DNA of 64,000 bases from Streptomyces xanthii (lineage in GTDB: Bacteria > Actinomycetota > Actinomycetes > Streptomycetales > Streptomycetaceae), in contig NZ_CP061281.1 of NCBI RefSeq assembly GCF_014621695.1, forward strand, positions 62,001-126,000. The letters are read 5' to 3'. This document shows, piece by piece, positions 1-9,069 of the stretch; the first letter of the stretch is position 1; each line of letters opens with the position of its first letter. The position numbers were made by a program, and so were the translations under genes. The notes below the pieces were generated by a model. That model did no database searches, was not told the origin of the DNA, and saw nothing but the letters and a program-made list of their open reading frames with translations.

Positions 1-96
1 TCCTTCGGTGACGGGGATCTGGTAGAGGTACGGCGGCTGAGCGGTGGCGTCGGCGAACGCCTGAGCGGCGGGCTCGAGTACGGGTCGGTCGGTCAT
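1..96 (-). CDS. alpha/beta-hydrolase (esterase/lipase-like), N-terminal end only
   Basis: The 5' end of a gene that runs off the left edge; 32 residues are visible, beginning MTDRPVLEPAAQAFADA and containing PPYLYQ. This opening resembles the N-termini of Streptomyces hormone-sensitive-lipase-like alpha/beta-hydrolases, and the esterase at 21738 starts in a related way. No catalytic motif lies inside the window, so the family call is inference. The start is supported by an AAGGAG ribosome site a few bases upstream. Confidence 0.5.
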   Translation of the reverse strand, partial: MTDRPVLEPAAQAFADATAQPPYLYQIPVTEG

Positions 97-161
97 GGGG
101 AGTGCTCCTTGAGATGGGGTGTTCGCGGTGGTCGGGGGACGGCGGTGCGGGCGCCGGAAGG

Positions 162-740
162 TCAGCCCCGGACCAGCGGGGTGTCGACGAGGTGTTCGGC
201 GAGGAACCAGACCTGTGCCTCGCCGGTGCGGATGACGTCGGAGACCAGCAGGTCGGTGCTGCCCTCGTCGCCTTCCGAGGAGAGCCGGGCAGCGGCGTCC
301 CGTGCTTCGATCAGGATGCGCTCGTGTGCGTCGAGCAGCCGCGACAGCATGACCGGCACCGGCTCGACGCCGTTCGGCGGCCGGGGAATCGCGGTCAGTT
401 CCGCCACGTGGCGGGGATCCCCGACGGCGACGCCACCGAGGCTCTGTACTCGCTCGGCCAACGCGTCCACGATCCCCAGCTGGGTCTCCGCATGCTTGTC
501 CAGCATCAGATGAAGGGAGTAGAAGGTCGCTCCCCGCATGAGCCAGTGATGCTTCTTGTAGAGGGAGTAGAGGATCTGAGTGTCCGCCAGGACGCGGTTG
601 AGCCTCTGGCAGGCGTACATCCGGGTGTCGTGGCCGAGACCGATCGGCAGCTGCTTGAGTGTGCCGAAGGCCTGGGTCTCGGCACCCTTCTGGTGGGTCA
701 GCGGCTGGCCGCCGCTCTGCGCGTTCGTGAGGGTGTCCAT
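162..740 (-). CDS. dps: Dps-family DNA-binding ferritin-like protein
   Basis: A 192-residue Dps-type protein. Dps dodecamers oxidise and store iron in the cytoplasm and protect DNA from peroxide. The ferroxidase signature is visible: His65 in KKHHW, His77, Asp81 and Glu85 in LMLDKHAE, spaced as in the family. The N-terminal tail of about 35 residues is Gln/Thr/Lys-bearing, as in Streptomyces Dps proteins that bind DNA through their tails. ATG at 740 is preceded by AGGAAGA. It lies downstream of doxX on the same strand but a hairpin at 778-812 separates them, so it probably has its own promoter in the 93-bp gap. Confidence 0.9.
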   Translation of the reverse strand: MDTLTNAQSGGQPLTHQKGAETQAFGTLKQLPIGLGHDTRMYACQRLNRVLADTQILYSLYKKHHWLMRGATFYSLHLMLDKHAETQLGIVDALAERVQSLGGVAVGDPRHVAELTAIPRPPNGVEPVPVMLSRLLDAHERILIEARDAAARLSSEGDEGSTDLLVSDVIRTGEAQVWFLAEHLVDTPLVRG

Positions 741-777
741 CTGGTCTTCCTGTTCGGGAGTGAAATCGAGGGAGGGG

Positions 778-812
778 TCCGGCCGCCCGGCCGGGGGACT
801 CGGGCGGCCGGA
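778..812 (-). terminator. hairpin terminator downstream of the DoxX gene
   Basis: A perfect 12-bp inverted repeat (TCCGGCCGCCCG at 778-789, its complement at 801-812) with an 11-nt loop, just after the stop of the DoxX gene and before dps. No T-run, as is usual for Streptomyces terminators. Confidence 0.65.
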
Positions 813-833
813 CCCGGTCTGGTCGGCCAGCGC

Positions 834-1334
834 TCAGCGCACGGCCGTTGCGGCGGGCCGGTGCAGCAGGAGCCGGGTGAGAAGTCCGCTGGCGAGACCG
901 GCAGCGAGGGCGACAGCCGCCCACCACGAGGGGTACGGCGGGAGGCCGAGGACCGCGTCGAGGGACCATGCGCCGGGTCCGGTGGCGGCGAGGGCGGCGG
1001 AGGTGCAGATGAGGACGAGGGGGTACTCGTACCCGTCGTGCTGCACCCAGAGACCGTTGTGCCACTTCACGGTGAGAGCGACGGTCATGACCCCGATGGC
1101 CCCGGTCGCCGCGAGCGGCGTCAGCAGCCCGGCGGCGAGCAGCAGACCGGAGCCGATCTGACCGCCTCCCGCCGCCAGCGCGGTGAACGCTCCCCCTCGG
1201 AAGCCGTCCGCACGGAACTCCTGGGCACCGCCCGCCAGTCCCTCGCCGCCCAGGCGACGACTGACCTTCTGCACGCCGTGGCCGGCGACAAGCAGCCCCA
1301 CCAGCAGACGCAGGATCAGAATGCCGGTGTCCAT
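834..1334 (-). CDS. DoxX-family membrane protein
   Basis: A 166-residue integral membrane protein with four predicted hydrophobic segments (about residues 4-22, 55-75, 80-100 and 125-150) and the DoxX-family opening ILRLLVGLLVAGHGVQK. Family members are implicated in thiol or quinol redox homeostasis; the substrate here is unknown. I chose the ATG at 1334 because the upstream in-frame sequence is Arg-rich antisense of the neighbouring gene. The start lies 5 bp after the stop of the YcaC-like gene, so the two are probably translationally coupled in one operon. Confidence 0.8.
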   Translation of the reverse strand: MDTGILILRLLVGLLVAGHGVQKVSRRLGGEGLAGGAQEFRADGFRGGAFTALAAGGGQIGSGLLLAAGLLTPLAATGAIGVMTVALTVKWHNGLWVQHDGYEYPLVLICTSAALAATGPGAWSLDAVLGLPPYPSWWAAVALAAGLASGLLTRLLLHRPAATAVR

Positions 1335-1339
1335 GCGGT

Positions 1340-2002
1340 TCAGCCCGCGGCGTGCGCGCCGACGACGCTCTGCGCGTACACGACACCGAGACCGTACGCA
1401 CCCGCGTGGGCCTTGACGATGTCCATGACCGCGCCGTACGTCTCCTGACGAGCCCAGTCGCGCTGCAGCTCCAGCAGCACCTGAACCCAGGTCACCGGGA
1501 CGGCGCCGGCCGCGATCATGCGCTGCAGCGCGTGCTCGTGGGCCGCCGGGCTGACACCACCGGAGGCGTCGGAGACCACGTACACCTCGTACCCCTGCTC
1601 CAGGGCGGAGAGTGCCGGCAGTACCAGGCAGACCTCGGTCCACAGGCCCGACAGGATGATCTTCTTCCGACCGGTGGCCTTGACGGCCGCCACGAGAGCC
1701 TCGTCCTCCCAGGCGTTCATGGTGGTGCGGTCGATGGCCTCGTGCTTCGGGAACACTTCGGCGAGCTGCGGCAGCAGGGGCCCGGAGAAGGACTCGGCGG
1801 CGACCGTGGTCAGAACGGCCGGAACGTCAAATGCCTTGGCCGCCTTGGCGAGACCCACGGTGCTGTTGATGATCGCGGCACGATCGCCGCTCCCGGTGCC
1901 GAAGAACATCTGCGGCTGGTGGTCCACGAAGAGCATGACCGAGTTGTCGGGCGTCAGAAGGTCGGTACCGGGAGCGGCCTGCACCTTGGTGATGTCGAAC
2001 AT
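1340..2002 (-). CDS. isochorismatase-family (YcaC-like) cysteine hydrolase
   Basis: A 220-residue cytoplasmic hydrolase of the isochorismatase superfamily. The core is visible: Asp27 in FVDHQ, a Lys in GRKK (113-114) and the nucleophile Cys125 in GLWTEVCL. The GLWTEVC context matches the YcaC subgroup, whose physiological substrate is unsettled. ATG at 2002 follows an AAAGGA-type site. It heads a two-gene operon with the DoxX gene. The terminator at 2151-2189 isolates it from the FMN-reductase remnant, so its promoter must lie between 2003 and 2150. Confidence 0.85.
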   Translation of the reverse strand: MFDITKVQAAPGTDLLTPDNSVMLFVDHQPQMFFGTGSGDRAAIINSTVGLAKAAKAFDVPAVLTTVAAESFSGPLLPQLAEVFPKHEAIDRTTMNAWEDEALVAAVKATGRKKIILSGLWTEVCLVLPALSALEQGYEVYVVSDASGGVSPAAHEHALQRMIAAGAVPVTWVQVLLELQRDWARQETYGAVMDIVKAHAGAYGLGVVYAQSVVGAHAAG

Positions 2003-2150
2003 GAGGGGTCCTTTCAAAACGGTGTGAAGCCACCCGCCGGGGGTACGTGGCGGGCGGAACGCCTCGAAAGCTACGGCCGTCCGGGCACCTGGGTTTTGCC
2101 TACAGTGCACAGCCCCTGGCACGACAGAGCACTCTCCGGGCAGCCGAGAA

Positions 2151-2189
2151 CGGGAACGGCCCCAGGTCTGTGACCTGGGGCCGTTCCCG
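2151..2189 (-). terminator. strong hairpin terminator
   Basis: A perfect 17-bp stem: CGGGAACGGCCCCAGGT (2151-2167), 5-nt loop, complement at 2173-2189. It sits 19 bp after the stop of the FMN-reductase remnant and upstream of the YcaC-like gene, all reading on the minus strand. Confidence 0.85.
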
Positions 2190-2208
2190 TTGACATCCGA
2201 TCCCGTAC

Positions 2209-2580
2209 TCACTCGAAGCGCAGGTCGGCGATTTGCTGCTCGAGGGCGGTGATGTCGTCCGCGGAATCCGCTCGGGGCGGGAGGGCCGCCATGAGGGCGG
2301 CCAGTTCACCGCCCGCGCGGCGGATCCGCCCGGGCAGGCCGTCGGTGTGGTCGTCCCCCGCGGATCCCCAGTCCTCGGACGCCGCGTAGACCGCGGTGGG
2401 CACGACCGCTGCGCGCAGATACGCGAAGAGCGGGCGCAGCGCGTGCTCGAGGACCAGGGAGTGGCGGGCGGTGCCGCCGGTTGCCGCGATCAGAGCCGGA
2501 TGCCCGGTGAGCGCATCCGGGGCGATCACGTCGAAGAAGGACTTGAACAGCCCGCTGTAGGAGGCGGTGAACACCGGGGT
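2209..2580 (-). pseudogene. NADPH-dependent FMN reductase, C-terminal remnant
   Basis: About 122 residues matching the C-terminal two-thirds of CE1759/MsuE-like FMN reductases (PVFTASYSGLFKSFFD, then ATGGTARHSLVLEHALRPLF). Intact members are about 200 residues; the missing N-terminus carries the first beta-strand and FMN phosphate loop. Reading upstream in frame from PVFTAS gives unrelated residues and a TGA at about 2655, inside the terminator hairpin of the neighbouring hydrolase. A GTG at 2574 could start translation, but no ribosome site is convincing and a protein lacking its flavin loop should be inactive. It looks like a deletion product. Confidence 0.7.
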
Positions 2581-2630
2581 CAGGTGTTGCTCTCCTGAAC
2601 TCGTCCGGTTCCCATGCCGGAACCATGATG

Positions 2631-2664
2631 CCGGGGTGACGCCTGGACACAGGCGTCACCCCGG
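2631..2664 (-). terminator. hairpin terminator of the chloroperoxidase-like gene
   Basis: A perfect 15-bp stem (CCGGGGTGACGCCTG at 2631-2645, GACA loop, complement at 2650-2664), 36 bp after the stop of the alpha/beta-hydrolase at 2700. It lies exactly where the FMN-reductase remnant loses its homology. Confidence 0.85.
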
Positions 2665-2699
2665 CGGGTCAACTGCGCGGCACTACCTGCTTCGCTGCG

Positions 2700-3608
<909 letters not shown>

Positions 3609-3818
3609 CTACGGCCGAGGAGGAACCGCCGCTTGCCGCGTCACGCACTGCGTCTTGTCCACGAGTGCATGGTTGCGCTCCGGGCCGAACCTCAGCGCCT
3701 GCGACAAGCGGCGGACGCGGCGGCCCCAAGGATGATTGCAGGACGCCCGACCCCGCCCGTCAAAATGGCGCCGACCACCGCATGCCACCCGGGCACGGTG
3801 GCGGAAGGAGACTGTGCG

Positions 3819-4451
3819 ATGAACAAGAACAGGCTGGAGGCCTTCAGCGATGGCGTCCTGGCCATCATCATCACCATCATGGTGCTGAGCCTGAAGGTGC
3901 CGGACGGTGACAGCCTGTCAGCACTTCGGGACACCACCGGAAACGCGCTGCTGAGCTACCTGGTGTCGTTCGTCTACGTGGGTATCTACTGGAACAATCA
4001 TCACCACACGCTGCAACTGGTCACCCGCATCGACGGCAGTGTTCTCTGGGCCAATCTCGGCCTCCTCTTCTTCCTTTCCTTCCTGCCGTTCACCACGGCC
4101 TGGATGGACGAAACCGACTTCGCTCAGACGCCCGTCGTCGTCTACGGCATAGATCTCCTCCTGATCTCCCTTGCCTACTTCGTGCTGCAGGCGACGATCG
4201 TCAGGATCCAGGGGGAACGTTCTCCGCTGCGTCAGGCGGTCGGGCGCGACAGGAAGGGCAAGGCTTCCGTGGCCCTCTACCTGGTGGGGATCCTGGCCGC
4301 CGCGATCGACGGGGGCACCGCACGCATCGGGGTATGGATCGGGCTCGGCACGTTCGTCGCGGTGGCCGTGATCTGGGTGATCCCGGACCGCCGCCTCGAC
4401 CGGGCCTTCCACCACTCCCACCACGACTCCGAGGTACGGCAGGTCGGATGA
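3819..4451 (+). CDS. TMEM175-family integral membrane protein (putative K+ channel)
   Basis: A 210-residue protein opening MNKNRLEAFSDGVLAIIITIM. The RxEAFSDGV stretch in the first helix is the signature of TMEM175-family channels, and a His-rich NNHHHT follows the second helix. About six membrane segments are visible. Bacterial homologues conduct K+ as tetramers; that function is inferred here. ATG at 3819 has GGAAGGAG eight bases upstream, so the longer in-frame reading from 3597 is not used. It is divergent from the hydrolase at 2700, with a 282-bp gap in which I recognise no operator. Confidence 0.8.
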   Translation: MNKNRLEAFSDGVLAIIITIMVLSLKVPDGDSLSALRDTTGNALLSYLVSFVYVGIYWNNHHHTLQLVTRIDGSVLWANLGLLFFLSFLPFTTAWMDETDFAQTPVVVYGIDLLLISLAYFVLQATIVRIQGERSPLRQAVGRDRKGKASVALYLVGILAAAIDGGTARIGVWIGLGTFVAVAVIWVIPDRRLDRAFHHSHHDSEVRQVG

Positions 4452-4562
4452 CGCCGGAGGAACGGCAGAGGCAGAGGCGTCGCCTCTTCCTCGCGGGCGA
4501 TCGTCCGGCTTGGCCGGTGTCCGCGCGTTGCACCGGCCGGAATACGCACTCACCATCGCCGG

Positions 4563-5135
4563 TTGCAACGGCACGTGGACCATCCTCAGGAGCCGCCGAG
4601 CGGCATACACCCGCTGCTTGCCGGGCGCTTCAGCCCCTACCGGTTCGATCGTTCGGCGGTGGTCGACGACCATGCCCTCGGACTGCTGCTGGAGGCCGCG
4701 CGGTGGGCACCGTCAGCGGGGAACTCCCAGCCGTGGGGCTTCTTCGTCGGCAGGCCCGGCGAGCCGGAGCACGACCGGGTGCTCCCCCACCTTGCGCCGA
4801 GCTCGGCCCGCTGGGCGACGGATGCGAGCCTGCTCGTCGTCACGCTGACGCGCCGATACGTCGACACCTCACAGTTGCTCTACTCCGAGTTCGCGGACTA
4901 CGACCTCGGCCAGGCCGTCGCCCACATGACGGTTCAGGCCCAGGCCATGGGACTCGCCGCGCACCAGTTCCGGGCCTTCGACCTGGAAGGGCTCACGAAG
5001 GAGCTGGACCCTAACCCGGGCTGGGTGATCGTCTCGATGGTCGCGGTGGGCAAGGCGGCGGACGGACCGTCAGAGCTCCGCGGTCGGCGCAGCGTCGCGC
5101 ACTTGCGCTCCGCTCCCTGGACACCGGACGAGTAG
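4563..5135 (+). CDS. nitroreductase-family flavoprotein
   Basis: About 190 residues of an FMN-dependent nitroreductase-like protein. The FMN-binding stretch LLEAARWAPSAGNSQPWGFFV (about 42-62), the central DLGQAVAHMTVQAQAMGL and the late GWVIVSMVAVGKA follow family order. The reaction is probably NAD(P)H-dependent reduction of nitro, quinone or enone compounds. The start is uncertain: TTG 4563 or GTG 4575 are possible, no ATG fits and no strong ribosome site is seen. It converges on the MerR gene across a 233-bp gap with no recognisable feature. Confidence 0.78.
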   Translation: MQRHVDHPQEPPSGIHPLLAGRFSPYRFDRSAVVDDHALGLLLEAARWAPSAGNSQPWGFFVGRPGEPEHDRVLPHLAPSSARWATDASLLVVTLTRRYVDTSQLLYSEFADYDLGQAVAHMTVQAQAMGLAAHQFRAFDLEGLTKELDPNPGWVIVSMVAVGKAADGPSELRGRRSVAHLRSAPWTPDE

Positions 5136-5368
5136 GCGATGGTCGGGACGAGTCAGAAGCGCGGTCCCGCCGTCGACGTTCGCATCGGAGGCTTCCGGAC
5201 GACCGGGCAGCGCGTGCCCGTCCGCCTCGTCACGCTCCTGGCGGTGGGCGCCGACTCTGCCCTGACGGCGTGGTGGACGACGAGGTGACTCGCGGCTTTC
5301 AGCACCGACTTCCGTCGGCACACAGCTCGGGCGACCAGCGGAGCAGTCGCCCTGGCGCAGCCCCGCTC

Positions 5369-6325
5369 TCAAGGAGTGCCGAAGCCCCGGGAGGTCGTCG
5401 CGGTCGCCGTGTACGGAGTCGCGGCGATCGACATGGACAGGCCCTCGGTGAGCCATCGATGCGCCACGGTCATGTTCAGGACGCGCCCGCCCGTGGCGGT
5501 GCCGACCAGAGCCCAGTACCGCTCCAGTCGGGGGTCGAAGCCGGACGACCGTGACACCAGTCCGTGGAGGTGTGCGCGGAACGCGGGGGTGTCCGACTCC
5601 CGTCGGGCTCGCGCGTGGGCGGACACGAAGGCATCAACCGCGTCACCGGCGCCGGGCGGCAGGCCTTGAGCCAGAGCGGCGGCCGTCAGCGTGGCGGCTT
5701 CGTCGATCTCCGCGTAGAAGGCCGGGCCGTCCCTCATCTCTTCGTCGTGGTCCTGGGTCCAGCGGGTGAACTCGGGCGTGGAAATGAGCAGGTGCAGCTC
5801 GGCGTAGGCCAGGGCCGAGGCGGGGACAGGGTCCTGAGGCGGGGCGGGGGCCAGCATGGCGACCATGCTGTCGAGTCGGGGCTCGGGCAGGGCCGCGGAC
5901 AGCTCGCGATACCAGTGATCAGTGAGCGTGCGATGCGCCTCCGGCAGCCGCTGCACGCGGGAGAGTATCTCCAGGCGCCCGAGCCGTTCCTCGCCCGGGC
6001 AGTCGTCCAGTGCCTTGAGCGTGGCCTCGCGCCACCGCAGTTCGGACAGTCGCTCCTGCACCGATTCGAGTTCGGTCGCCACCAGTTCGCCGAGTGTGCG
6101 CTCCCCCGTGACCACCTGGGTGATCGTGGCGATCGGGGTGTCCAGCGCCCGCAGGCGTCTGATGAGCTTGATCCGCTCCCACGCCTCGGGGCCGTAGCGC
6201 CGATGACCGCCGGTGCTGCGCGCGGCTACCGGGAGCAGACCGCTGTCCGAGTAGTAGCGGAGCGTTTTGACGGGGAGGCCCGTTGCGGCCGCGAGTTCAC
6301 CGATGCTCCACGTGTCTTGCGTCAC
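5369..6325 (-). CDS. MerR-family transcriptional regulator
   Basis: A 318-residue regulator. The N-terminal MerR winged helix is clear: WSIGELAAATGLPVKTLRYYSDSGLLP (about 5-31) and GHRRYGPE, then a long dimerisation helix (about 80-125) and a 190-residue C-terminal part of unassigned fold, probably ligand-binding. The GTG start at 6325 was chosen because MTQDTWSIGEL is the expected N-terminus. It is divergent from the carboxylesterase at 6514, and a MerR-type palindrome lies between them at 6334-6357, suggesting control of that gene and itself. Confidence 0.88.
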   Translation of the reverse strand: MTQDTWSIGELAAATGLPVKTLRYYSDSGLLPVAARSTGGHRRYGPEAWERIKLIRRLRALDTPIATITQVVTGERTLGELVATELESVQERLSELRWREATLKALDDCPGEERLGRLEILSRVQRLPEAHRTLTDHWYRELSAALPEPRLDSMVAMLAPAPPQDPVPASALAYAELHLLISTPEFTRWTQDHDEEMRDGPAFYAEIDEAATLTAAALAQGLPPGAGDAVDAFVSAHARARRESDTPAFRAHLHGLVSRSSGFDPRLERYWALVGTATGGRVLNMTVAHRWLTEGLSMSIAATPYTATATTSRGFGTP

Positions 6326-6331
6326 AGCCCC

Positions 6332-6363
6332 TTGAACCTCCAGTGCGCGGGAGGTTCTAGCGT
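6332..6363 (+). promoter_or_regulatory. MerR-type promoter/operator of the carboxylesterase gene
   Basis: A perfect palindrome GAACCTCC-N8-GGAGGTTC (6334-6357) lies between a -35-like TTGAAC (6332-6337) and a -10-like TAGCGT (6358-6363), spaced 20 bp. An overlong spacer filled by an inverted repeat is the classic MerR-activated arrangement. It reads towards the carboxylesterase. Confidence 0.7.
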
Positions 6364-6513
6364 ATTGATCGCCGGCGAATCGGTCCGCACTGTTCTCGCA
6401 ACTCAGGTCTCGTGCCGCCTTGTCTTGCCCGGACCGGTGGGGCCGGCCGTGTGTCACGGCGGCGTCCTGTGGCTTCCCGTCTCATTCCGAACCGACCAAG
6501 AACGGTGGTACTC

Positions 6514-8205
6514 ATGCCCCCACCCATGTCAGCACCGCGTCTGGAGCGAAAGGCCGGACTCCGTACGGCGCTCCTCCCGCTGCTGTGCGCAGTGGCGCTG
6601 GTGTCGGCCACCGCCGCACCCGCGACCGGCGCAGGCCCCGGATCCCCTGACGCCCGGAGACCGGAACGTACGGTCGTACGGACGGAGCAGGGCCTGGTAC
6701 GGGGCGTGTCCCACGGCTCGTACACCGCCTTCGACGGAATTCCGTACGCCGCGCCGCCGACCGGACCGCTGCGCTGGCGTGCCCCCGTGCCCGCCCCTGC
6801 GTGGCAGGGGGTCAGAGACGCGACGAAGCCGGCCGAACGGTGCGTGCAGATGCCGGCACCGGGTGCGAGCGGGGTCACCGGCTCGGAGGACTGCCTCTAC
6901 CTCAACGTCACGGTGCCGGCGGCCGGGCAGGCTGCGAGGAAGCGGCCCGTGATGGTGTGGATGCACGGCGGTGCGTTCCTGGGCGGCTCCGGCAGTGACT
7001 ACAGCGCCGAACGTCTCGCGGTCCAAGGTGACGCCATCGTCGTCACGGTCAACTACCGGTTGGGAATCTTCGGCTACTTCGGCCACTCCGGGTTGGGCGC
7101 CGCCCCGCCGTTCGGCCTGGCGGACCAGCAGGCCGCCCTGCGCTGGGTACGGGCGAACGCCGGGCGTTTCGGGGGCGATCCACGCAATGTCACGCTGTTC
7201 GGTGAGTCAGCGGGCGCAATCAGCATCTGTGCCCACCTCACCTCTCCGGCGGCCGCCGGGCTCTTCCAGCGGGCCGTCCTCCAGAGCGGTTCCTGCCTCA
7301 CCTCCTTCCCGCGCGGCGCGCTCGCCCCCGGAACACCGGCGTACGAGCCGTTTGCCTCACAAGCGGATGTGCAGACAGCCGGTGCGGAAGCTGCCCGGCA
7401 GCTGGGCTGTACCGAGGCCGAGAGCGACGAGGTTCTGGCCTGCCTGCGCGGGCTCAGCACGGATCGTCTCGCCACCGCACAGCTGATGCAGTCCTTCAAC
7501 CGGCCCGCCTTCGGCAACGGGCTGTTGCCGAAGGCACCCGCCCAGGCGCTGGCGTCGGGACGCTTCCACCGCCTGCCGGTCATCCTGGGCACCAACCACG
7601 ACGAGATGCGGATGTTCGTCGGCTCGTCGCTCGCCGCGTTCCCGATCCGCACCGAGGACGACTACCGAGCCCGCTTGAGGGAGGCCTTCGGGGCCGCGGC
7701 CCCGGCCGTCGAGGCGCGGTATCCGGCGGCACGCCATCCCTCTCCCGCGCTGGCCTGGGCGGCGGTGCTGACCGACCGGTCCTTCACGTGCACCACGCTG
7801 GCGGCCGGCCGGGCCATCGCGAGGCACGCCCCTGGCCTCTCCCTGTACGGCTACGAGTTCAACGATCCGCACGCCCCGGTCCTCGCCGGCCTGCCGGCGA
7901 ACCCGGAATTCCCCTACGGCGCGGCGCACGGCTTCGAGATGCCGTTCCTGTTTTCCTCGTTCCCCACCGAACGGCCGCAGAACGAAGACCAGCGCGCCCT
8001 GTCGGACCGAATGGTCGGCTACTGGTCGAACTTCGCACGCGCCGGGAACCCGAACACCACCGACGCCCCGCTCTGGCCCGCCCTCCACGCTTCGTCACCT
8101 CACGCGCCATCGGTGCAGTCACTGGCTCCCGAACCGGGCGGGATCCGCTCTGTCGACGCGTACTCGGCGCACCAATGCTCGTTCTGGGACCGCCGATCCC
8201 AGTGA
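6514..8205 (+). CDS. secreted type-B carboxylesterase
   Basis: A 563-residue enzyme with a Sec signal peptide (Arg-rich start, hydrophobic core about 17-35, AxA near 36-40). It has the full carboxylesterase type-B layout: AFDGIPYAAPPTGPLRW, EDCLYLNV, the oxyanion motif HGGAF (about 151-155), and nucleophile Ser232 in FGESAGA. Such enzymes hydrolyse carboxylic esters outside the cell. ATG 6514 was preferred over ATG 6526 and over an upstream extension into the leader, which is Arg/Pro-rich and not family-like. Transcription probably starts at the MerR-type promoter 6332-6363, leaving a leader of about 145 nt. Confidence 0.9.
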   Translation: MPPPMSAPRLERKAGLRTALLPLLCAVALVSATAAPATGAGPGSPDARRPERTVVRTEQGLVRGVSHGSYTAFDGIPYAAPPTGPLRWRAPVPAPAWQGVRDATKPAERCVQMPAPGASGVTGSEDCLYLNVTVPAAGQAARKRPVMVWMHGGAFLGGSGSDYSAERLAVQGDAIVVTVNYRLGIFGYFGHSGLGAAPPFGLADQQAALRWVRANAGRFGGDPRNVTLFGESAGAISICAHLTSPAAAGLFQRAVLQSGSCLTSFPRGALAPGTPAYEPFASQADVQTAGAEAARQLGCTEAESDEVLACLRGLSTDRLATAQLMQSFNRPAFGNGLLPKAPAQALASGRFHRLPVILGTNHDEMRMFVGSSLAAFPIRTEDDYRARLREAFGAAAPAVEARYPAARHPSPALAWAAVLTDRSFTCTTLAAGRAIARHAPGLSLYGYEFNDPHAPVLAGLPANPEFPYGAAHGFEMPFLFSSFPTERPQNEDQRALSDRMVGYWSNFARAGNPNTTDAPLWPALHASSPHAPSVQSLAPEPGGIRSVDAYSAHQCSFWDRRSQ

Positions 8206-8385
8206 GGTGCGGATCTCGGAACGGCTGGAGGGCGGCCACGGCCTTGGCCGACATCACACTGCGCACGTCATGGATCGCGGGCTTCGTTGTCCCGGCCACC
8301 GTCGTCACGCGCCTCGTGGTCCACGCCGGTCTCCGCAGGCCGCCGAGCACCCCGTTACTTGTCGATCGTCGATCAAGGAGTCCAG

Positions 8386-8589
8386 ATGTGTCTGCGCCAG
8401 AGGGCAGTTGCCGCCGTACTCGTGGCCACCGCAGCCTTCACCTCCCTCGCCGTCTCCCGGGCCATGGCGGCGCCCATGCCCTGGGAGACGAGTAAGCCCC
8501 CTACGTCCACCACCTACCGCGCCGCCTCCGCTGCGGCCGGCGACAGCGCCACGGTCACGATGCTGTGCGGGGATCCCTGCTACCAGTAG
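8386..8589 (+). CDS. small secreted peptide of unknown function
   Basis: A 67-residue protein with AAGGAG (8375-8380) six bases before its ATG. Residues 1-29 form a textbook Sec signal (MCLRQR, Ala/Val core, RAMAA). The mature part is only about 38 residues, rich in Ser/Thr/Ala/Pro, with a conspicuous Cys-containing tail MLCGDPCYQ. Two cysteines spaced by three residues could form a small loop or be modified. I recognise no family. It follows the carboxylesterase by 180 bp on the same strand. Confidence 0.6.
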   Translation: MCLRQRAVAAVLVATAAFTSLAVSRAMAAPMPWETSKPPTSTTYRAASAAAGDSATVTMLCGDPCYQ

Positions 8590-8619
8590 GCGACCCCCGC
8601 GGGGGCTCAGCTTCGGGGG

Positions 8620-9006
8620 TCAGCGGTCGGAGTAGCTGAAGTCGCCGACGGTCCAGGCGTTGACCTCTGCGATCGCGACGCGGTACATCCCGCCCGTCTC
8701 GGGGATGCCCATGCTTCCCTGCAGGATTCGCGCGACGTGGAAATGAAGGTGGGTGGGCACTCGGACCGGACCGCCGCCGGCCGCAGATCCTGGCCGCGCC
8801 TCTCGCTCGGTGAAGACAGCCGCGAAGGGGCCGAGCTTCTCCGAGTCCGTCAGGACTTGCGAGACCCGCTCCCGCCAGACCGCTTCGGGTGCCAGCCGGC
8901 CGGTGATGACCGCACCGCCGGTGACCACGGTCAGGGACATCTGTGTGCTGTGCTCGGACTCGACCGCGGTGGCGAGGTCGACGAGCAGTTCGTCAGGCTT
9001 CGACAT
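8620..9006 (-). CDS. hypothetical protein (distant GvpU-like resemblance)
   Basis: A 128-residue soluble protein without signal or membrane segments: an N-terminal helix (MSKPDELLVDLATAVES), then a beta-rich middle (MSLTVVTGGAVITGRLAP) and a late THLHFHVARIL. The beta part recalls small proteins sometimes annotated as gas-vesicle accessory GvpU, but no other gvp gene is in the window, so that is only a hint. ATG at 9006 is chosen over an upstream TTG. It faces the small secreted peptide and is divergent from the lipoprotein at 9326. Confidence 0.55.
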   Translation of the reverse strand: MSKPDELLVDLATAVESEHSTQMSLTVVTGGAVITGRLAPEAVWRERVSQVLTDSEKLGPFAAVFTEREARPGSAAGGGPVRVPTHLHFHVARILQGSMGIPETGGMYRVAIAEVNAWTVGDFSYSDR

Positions 9007-9046
9007 GACCAAGGATTCTATGCCGCACGTCCACGGGACAGTGCTG

Positions 9047-9069
9047 CGGGCCGGGAACGCCCCGGCCCG
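9047..9069. repeat. 9-bp inverted repeat in the 9007-9325 intergenic region
   Basis: CGGGCCGGG (9047-9055) and CCCGGCCCG (9061-9069) pair perfectly around a 5-nt loop, 41 bp upstream of the start of the minus-strand gene at 9006. It may be an operator or a leader hairpin. I see nothing else in this 319-bp gap. Confidence 0.4.

Noticed and set aside
7859..8350. minus-strand frame opposite the carboxylesterase 3' end
   Set aside because: The short coding-like part (PAIHDVRSVMSAKAVAAL) is suggestive but matches nothing I know and mostly overlaps intact esterase sequence.
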